A DNA stretch of 64,000 nt, from assembly GCF_019396345.1 (NCBI RefSeq), contig NZ_JAHKRM010000010.1:186001-250000 (forward strand), written 5' to 3'. Of this stretch, positions 59,966 through 64,000 are shown piece by piece. The notes beneath the pieces were generated by a model, which did not search any database, was not told the origin of the DNA, and saw only the letters and a list, made by a program, of their open reading frames with translations. The translations under genes and the position numbers were made by a program. Each line of letters opens with the position of its first letter. Within the stretch, counting starts at the first letter, position 1. This DNA comes from Nonomuraea guangzhouensis (GTDB lineage: Bacteria; Actinomycetota; Actinomycetes; Streptosporangiales; Streptosporangiaceae).

Positions 59966-61162
59966 GTGGGGAGACTGAGCAGGCGCGGGCTGCTGACCGC
60001 CTCTGGCGCGGGCGTGGTGGCCGGCGCGGCGGCGACGGCGGGCGCCTTTCTGCTGGGCGAGGCGGAGCCGCCGGCGAGCGCGGCTCCGGCCCAGGTCGTG
60101 GACTTCCATGGGCCGCACCAGGCAGGCATCGCGACGCCCGTACAGGACCGCCTTCACTTCGCGGCCTTCGACGTGGCCGTGGGCACGCGCGAGGAGCTGA
60201 TCGCGCTGCTGGTCTCCTGGACCAGGGCCGCCGAGTCGATGACGGCGGGCCGGGTCAGCGCCGCCGACGACTCCGGCGAGGCCCTCGACCTGCCCGCCTC
60301 CCGACTGACGCTGACCGTCGGATTCGGGCCCACGCTGTTCGAGCGGGCGGGGGAAGATCGCTTCGGCCTGGCCGCCTCGCGGCCTCCCGCGCTGGCCGAC
60401 TTACCGGCCTTCCCCGGTGAGAAGCTCGACCCGGCACGCGGCGGCGGCGACATCGCCGTCCAGGCGTGCGCCGACGACCCGCAGGTCGCGGTGCACGCCA
60501 TCCGCACGCTGGCCCGCATCGGGCTGGGCCGGGTGAGCATGCGGTGGTCGCAGCTCGGCTACGGCAAGACCTCCTCGACCACGCCCACCCAGCTCACCCC
60601 GCGCAACCTCATGGGCTTCAAGGACGGCACCGACAACATCCCGCACGACGACCACGCCGCGCTCGACCAGCACGTCTGGGTGGGCGCCGCCGACGGGCCC
60701 GCGTGGATGGCGGGCGGCAGCTACCTGGTCGCGCGGCGGATCCGCATGCACCTGGAGGCGTGGGACCAGGCCTCCCGGCAGGACCAGGAGGCCACGATCG
60801 GCCGTACGAAGACCGAGGGCGCCCCGCTCGGCGGCAAGGGCGAGCGCGACAGGTTCGATCCGGCCGTGCTCCCCGCCGACTCGCATGTGCGCCTGGCCCA
60901 TCCTTCGTCCAACGGCGGTGTACGGCTGATGCGGCGCGGCTACTCCTTCGTGGACGGCAGCGACACCCAGGGACGCATCGACGCGGGCCTGTTCTTCCTG
61001 GCCTACCAGCGCGACCCGCGCCGCCAGTACGTGCCCGTGCAGCGCAGGCTGGCCACCGGCGACCGGCTCTCGACCTACATCCGGCACGTGGGGTCGGGCC
61101 TGTGGGCGTGCCCACCCGGCGTGTCTCCGGGCGGGCACTGGGGCGACACGCTGCTGGGCTAG
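59966..61162 (+). CDS. efeB: Tat-exported Dyp-type peroxidase (EfeB-like)
   Basis: A 398-residue haem peroxidase. The twin-arginine signal LSRRGLLTASGAGVVAGAAA and AlaSerAla-like cleavage near residue 40 show export in folded form. The family motif GFKDGTDNIP carries the catalytic Asp (GxxDG), and RLAHPSSNGGVRLMRRGYS carries the proximal haem His. Proteins of this type act in iron uptake (EfeUOB) or dye and lignin oxidation; efeU and efeO are not next to it, so the EfeB role is not certain. GTG 59966 has GGAGGGAGG upstream. The 3' end overlaps the TPR gene by four bases. Confidence 0.9.
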   Translation: MGRLSRRGLLTASGAGVVAGAAATAGAFLLGEAEPPASAAPAQVVDFHGPHQAGIATPVQDRLHFAAFDVAVGTREELIALLVSWTRAAESMTAGRVSAADDSGEALDLPASRLTLTVGFGPTLFERAGEDRFGLAASRPPALADLPAFPGEKLDPARGGGDIAVQACADDPQVAVHAIRTLARIGLGRVSMRWSQLGYGKTSSTTPTQLTPRNLMGFKDGTDNIPHDDHAALDQHVWVGAADGPAWMAGGSYLVARRIRMHLEAWDQASRQDQEATIGRTKTEGAPLGGKGERDRFDPAVLPADSHVRLAHPSSNGGVRLMRRGYSFVDGSDTQGRIDAGLFFLAYQRDPRRQYVPVQRRLATGDRLSTYIRHVGSGLWACPPGVSPGGHWGDTLLG

Positions 61163-61755
61163 AGCTCGCCCTGGCGGATCCAGCCGCCGGGCACCAGCCG
61201 GGCGAGCTGCTCGCGCAGCAGGTCGCGCAGTGGCCCGTCGGGCTGCTCGCCGTAGAGCTGGAGCAGCCTGGCCGGCCGCTCCAGGATCTCCTCGGGGTCG
61301 TCCTGGCGGTCGGTGTAGTCGGTGATCAGCTCCGGCAGGCGGGCGGCGACGTGCTCGTCCAGCCCGAGCCGGACCGCCGAGCACAGCGCGTACTCCCAGG
61401 CCACCAGGTAGCGCCAGAGCTTGTCCTCGCCCTCGAAGTAGGCGCGCTCCAGCCGGGAGAAGGCGCCGAGCACCGCACCGTGGTCACCGTCGCGATAGGC
61501 GAGCACGATGAGGTGGAACAGCGCCCACTGATGCCCGCGCCGCAGCAGCTCCGCCCGCTCGAAGGCGGCCCGCGCCTCGGCGTGGGCGCCCAGCAGGTAG
61601 AGAGCGTAGCCCCGCACGTAGTGGGCGTCGGCCGAGCCGGGGGCCTCCTTCAGCAGCCGCTCGCTCTCGCGCAGCAGCCGCCCGAACGTCTCTGGAACCT
61701 CCGGCCCGTCCTCCGCCGCCTCGATCAGCTCGACGATCGGGGTGTCAGCGGGCAC
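61159..61755 (-). CDS. TPR-like helical protein, candidate immunity protein for the RHS toxin
   Basis: A 198-residue all-helical protein. ADAHYVRGYALYLLGAHAEA, RAAFERAELLRRGHQWALFH and LIVLAYRDGDHGAVLGAFSR follow the tetratricopeptide pattern. No signal peptide is present. The GTG start at 61755 lies three bases after the stop of the RHS gene, the usual place for the immunity gene of a polymorphic toxin. The immunity role is inferred from position only. Confidence 0.7.
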   Translation of the reverse strand: MPADTPIVELIEAAEDGPEVPETFGRLLRESERLLKEAPGSADAHYVRGYALYLLGAHAEARAAFERAELLRRGHQWALFHLIVLAYRDGDHGAVLGAFSRLERAYFEGEDKLWRYLVAWEYALCSAVRLGLDEHVAARLPELITDYTDRQDDPEEILERPARLLQLYGEQPDGPLRDLLREQLARLVPGGWIRQGEL

Positions 61756-61758
61756 CGC

Positions 61759-64000
61759 TCACCATCCTCCGGAGTGGCCGGTGGATCTGCCGTTGGCCAT
61801 CCAGCGCTTGGCGGTGGCGCGCAGCTCCCTCTCGATCTCCGGCAGCATACCCGGGTGCTCCCTGATGAAGCGTTCGAGATCCCTGGCGGCGGCCTTGAAG
61901 CCTTCGCCGTGCCGCCCGCTCTCGAAGCCGCCGTCGCCCCGGTACCTGTCGCGGATCTCGCGCTTGACGGAGTTGGCCCATTCCGACGGGGACAGCCAGC
62001 CGCAGGGGTACTTGGGACGCGGGCTGTTGTGGACGAGGACGTCGCTGCCGCCCTGGACCACGTAATAGCTGTGCGGGCCGTCCACGCTGAGGTTGTGGAC
62101 GCGCTGGCTGTCGCGGTGCTCGGTCTCCACCGCCGACACCTGGACGAGGGTGCCCGCCGAAGTACGCAGCCACATGCCCGGCCGCAGCTCCGAGGCAGGC
62201 AGCCAGGTCTTCAGCGCGGGCACCCAGAACGGGTGGTTGTCGGTGGCGACCAGCACCCCGCCCGCGATGCCCACCTTGACCAGGTCCTTGGCACCCTGGC
62301 TGGTCATGGTGGCCACGACCGGCTGCGAGCTCGTCTTTCCGGTTTCGGGGTCGGTCGCCAGGACCCGGTCGCCGACCGCGACCTCCTCGATGGCCTTGGC
62401 GCTGCCGTCGGCCATCCGTACCTTGGTGCCCGGCACGAAGCTGCTGGTCAGGCGGCAGGTCTTGCCGACGCTCTCCACCACTTCATCGCCGTACTTGCCG
62501 AAGCGGGCGAACTTGGTGCCGCCGAAGGTGATCGAGCCCAGGGCACCCTCCAGACAGCCCTTGCCGAAGCCCCGGGCGTAGTCGCCGAAGGAGTGCTTGC
62601 GGCCGAGCAGCGCACCGGCGACGGTGTTGATCACGCCGTTGCCGACGCACGCGCCCACGGCCGCGACCACCTGCGGCGGGATCGTGCCGTCGGGGTCGGT
62701 GTAGTCGGCCGGGTCGCCCAGCGCGTACTCGTAGAGGTTGTAGCCACCGCCGAAGCCGATGGTGTCCTCGGAGACGAACCGGCGCAGCGACGGGGAGTAC
62801 AGGCGAGACCTGTTGTCCTGCAGCCCGCCGGGGATCGGCGCGCCGGAGACCCGGCCGGTCCAGCGCACGGTGTTGGGGTCGTCGGCCGCGGAGGACGTGG
62901 TGGCGCCGAACAGGTCGTAGCCGTAGGTGGTGGTGATCTGGCCCGAGCCGTCGGTCAGGGCCAGCGTGGAGCCGAGCGCGTCGGGGAGCAGTCCCTGGAC
63001 CTGGCCGTCGCCGCTGATCCTGGCCAGGGCCTCGTCCTGGCCGAAGCCGTTGAGGAAGGAGACGTCCGCCCCGCCGGGCCCGCTCTGCCCGATGAGGGCG
63101 TCGCCGTCGAAGCGGAAGCGGGTGGTGTCGGAGCCGGTGGTGCTGCCGACCCTGCGCCCTGCCGGGTCGTAGCCGAGGGTCGTGGTGACGCTGCCGTCCG
63201 ACACCGTCACGAGCTCGCCGCGGGCGTTCCAGGTGTAGGTGAAGGCGCCGTCGGAGGTGAGGTTGCCGGCCGGGTCGTAGCCCAGGGTCCGGCCGCCGTT
63301 GCCGGTCAGCCGGTTGGCGTCGTCGTAGGTGAGGCCGGTGGCGGGGGCGGGGAGCTGGGCGCGTACGAGGGTGCCGCGCATCCGGGTCCGGCGCCCGAGC
63401 CGGTCGTAGTCGTAGGCCACGTCGCCGACGCCGGTGGTGCCCCGCTTGTAGCCGATCGAGGTGAGCAGGCCAGACTTGTCGTAGCCGTAGGCGGCCGTGA
63501 TCCCGCCGGGCAGTGACTTGGAGGTCATCCTCGCGTCGTCGTCATAGCCGTACACGGTGCTGACCGCGCCCCGGGTGACCGACTTGAGCAGGCCGTTGGG
63601 GAAGTAGTCGTAGCCGACCGCCGGCTGGCCCGAGGCGGTCATGGACTTCAGCCGCCCGGCCGCGTCGTAGGTGTAGCCGACGGTCCCCGCCGAGCTGGTC
63701 TCGGAGGTCAGGTGGTCGAGGTCGTCGTAGCCGTAGGCGATCTTCCCGGCGCCGGTGGTGCTGTCGCTCAGCTCACGGATGCGGCCTCTGTCGTCGTACT
63801 GGGCGCTCTGGGTCGACTCGTAGTTCTGGCCGTTCTTGCCGAAGCCGGTGAAGGTCGCGCGGCCGAGCTCGTCGTAGCGGTACTCGGTGACCTTGCCGCG
63901 CCGGTCGGTGACCGTGGACAGGCGGTTCATGCCGTCGTAGGTGAAGGTGTCCTTCGCCCCGAGCGGGTCGGTGCGTTCGAGCAGTCTGTCGGCGTTGTCG
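61759..64000 (-). CDS. RHS/YD-repeat polymorphic toxin with Hint domain and C-terminal toxin (N-terminal part outside window)
   Basis: At least 746 residues are visible and the frame runs open to the right edge. Many YD repeats are present (DELGRATFTGFGKNG, YGYDDLDHLTSET, YTYDAAGRLKSMT) with the RHS core end RLYSPSLRRFVSEDTIGFGG, GYNLYEYALGDPADYTDPDG. A pretoxin linker leads to a Hint domain beginning SFVPGTKVRMADGSAKAIEE and ending VLVHN followed by Ser, the intein-like cleavage junction (about 62023-62450). The last 88 residues (SPRPKYPCGWLSPSEWANSV to NGRSTGHSGGW) are the toxin module; I recognise no family. It is probably exported or cell-wall associated and used against competitors. Confidence 0.88.
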   Translation of the reverse strand, partial: DNADRLLERTDPLGAKDTFTYDGMNRLSTVTDRRGKVTEYRYDELGRATFTGFGKNGQNYESTQSAQYDDRGRIRELSDSTTGAGKIAYGYDDLDHLTSETSSAGTVGYTYDAAGRLKSMTASGQPAVGYDYFPNGLLKSVTRGAVSTVYGYDDDARMTSKSLPGGITAAYGYDKSGLLTSIGYKRGTTGVGDVAYDYDRLGRRTRMRGTLVRAQLPAPATGLTYDDANRLTGNGGRTLGYDPAGNLTSDGAFTYTWNARGELVTVSDGSVTTTLGYDPAGRRVGSTTGSDTTRFRFDGDALIGQSGPGGADVSFLNGFGQDEALARISGDGQVQGLLPDALGSTLALTDGSGQITTTYGYDLFGATTSSAADDPNTVRWTGRVSGAPIPGGLQDNRSRLYSPSLRRFVSEDTIGFGGGYNLYEYALGDPADYTDPDGTIPPQVVAAVGACVGNGVINTVAGALLGRKHSFGDYARGFGKGCLEGALGSITFGGTKFARFGKYGDEVVESVGKTCRLTSSFVPGTKVRMADGSAKAIEEVAVGDRVLATDPETGKTSSQPVVATMTSQGAKDLVKVGIAGGVLVATDNHPFWVPALKTWLPASELRPGMWLRTSAGTLVQVSAVETEHRDSQRVHNLSVDGPHSYYVVQGGSDVLVHNSPRPKYPCGWLSPSEWANSVKREIRDRYRGDGGFESGRHGEGFKAAARDLERFIREHPGMLPEIERELRATAKRWMANGRSTGHSGGW

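Noticed and set aside
59966..61162. Complete EfeUOB iron-uptake operon
   Set aside because: Only the Dyp-type peroxidase is present; the flanking genes are unrelated to efeU or efeO.

Overview
The window is a chromosomal segment of a high-GC, Gram-positive filamentous actinomycete. Streptosporangiales (a Nonomuraea- or Streptosporangium-like organism) is my best guess from gene content: sepH, paired trkA genes, the dut/DUF3710/OB-fold/DUF3159 block, DUF4193, SigE-family sigma factors and F420-type oxidoreductases, with frequent GTG and TTG starts and ATGA/GTGA gene overlaps. I see no rRNA, tRNA, CRISPR array, insertion sequence or phage genes. Both edges cut genes: hen1 on the left and an RHS toxin gene on the right.

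Layout. 0-5.2 kb: hen1 (partial) and an LLM oxidoreductase on the minus strand, then a two-component operon in which two tandem histidine kinases are followed by one regulator; the second kinase has lost its phospho-acceptor histidine. 5.2-9.7 kb: a sigma factor with its membrane partner, a P-loop kinase, and a gntR gene divergent from two small genes across a palindromic operator. 9.8-16.8 kb: a core actinobacterial block (23S methyltransferase, APC permease, two TrkA proteins, DUF3159, OB-fold, DUF3710, dut). 16.9-30.3 kb: genes that appear to split this block from its usual neighbours: an AI-2E-family exporter, a DUF6351 hydrolase, valS, otsA, and a phenylacetate-type aromatic acid divergon with its TetR regulator and operator. 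30.3-46.9 kb: the core block resumes with DUF4193, a second two-component system, inositol monophosphatase, S9 peptidase, ferrochelatase, lytic transglycosylase, MFS, polysaccharide deacetylase, lactone oxidase, a damaged subtilase and a giant SepH. 47.1-54.5 kb: PH-domain membrane proteins, a gene-free region rich in stem-loops, a PEBP protein, a disordered membrane-anchored protein behind a leader ORF, and a SulP-STAS-carbonic anhydrase fusion. 54.6-61.2 kb: a probable peptide-modification (RiPP-like) operon, a TetR, and two Tat-exported redox enzymes. 61.2-64 kb: an RHS/Hint toxin with a TPR partner.

The most interesting system is at 54.6-58.1 kb. A 20-residue ORF with an excellent ribosome-binding site is followed by an E1/ThiF adenylyltransferase with a MccB/PaaA-like layout and by an M14 metallopeptidase. 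The operon has a recognisable promoter overlapped by an inverted repeat, a tetR gene just upstream, and a strong hairpin right after the last stop codon. Secondary leads are the pseudokinase pair, the SepH linker built from three kinds of tandem repeat, the truncated subtilase and the RHS toxin/TPR pair.
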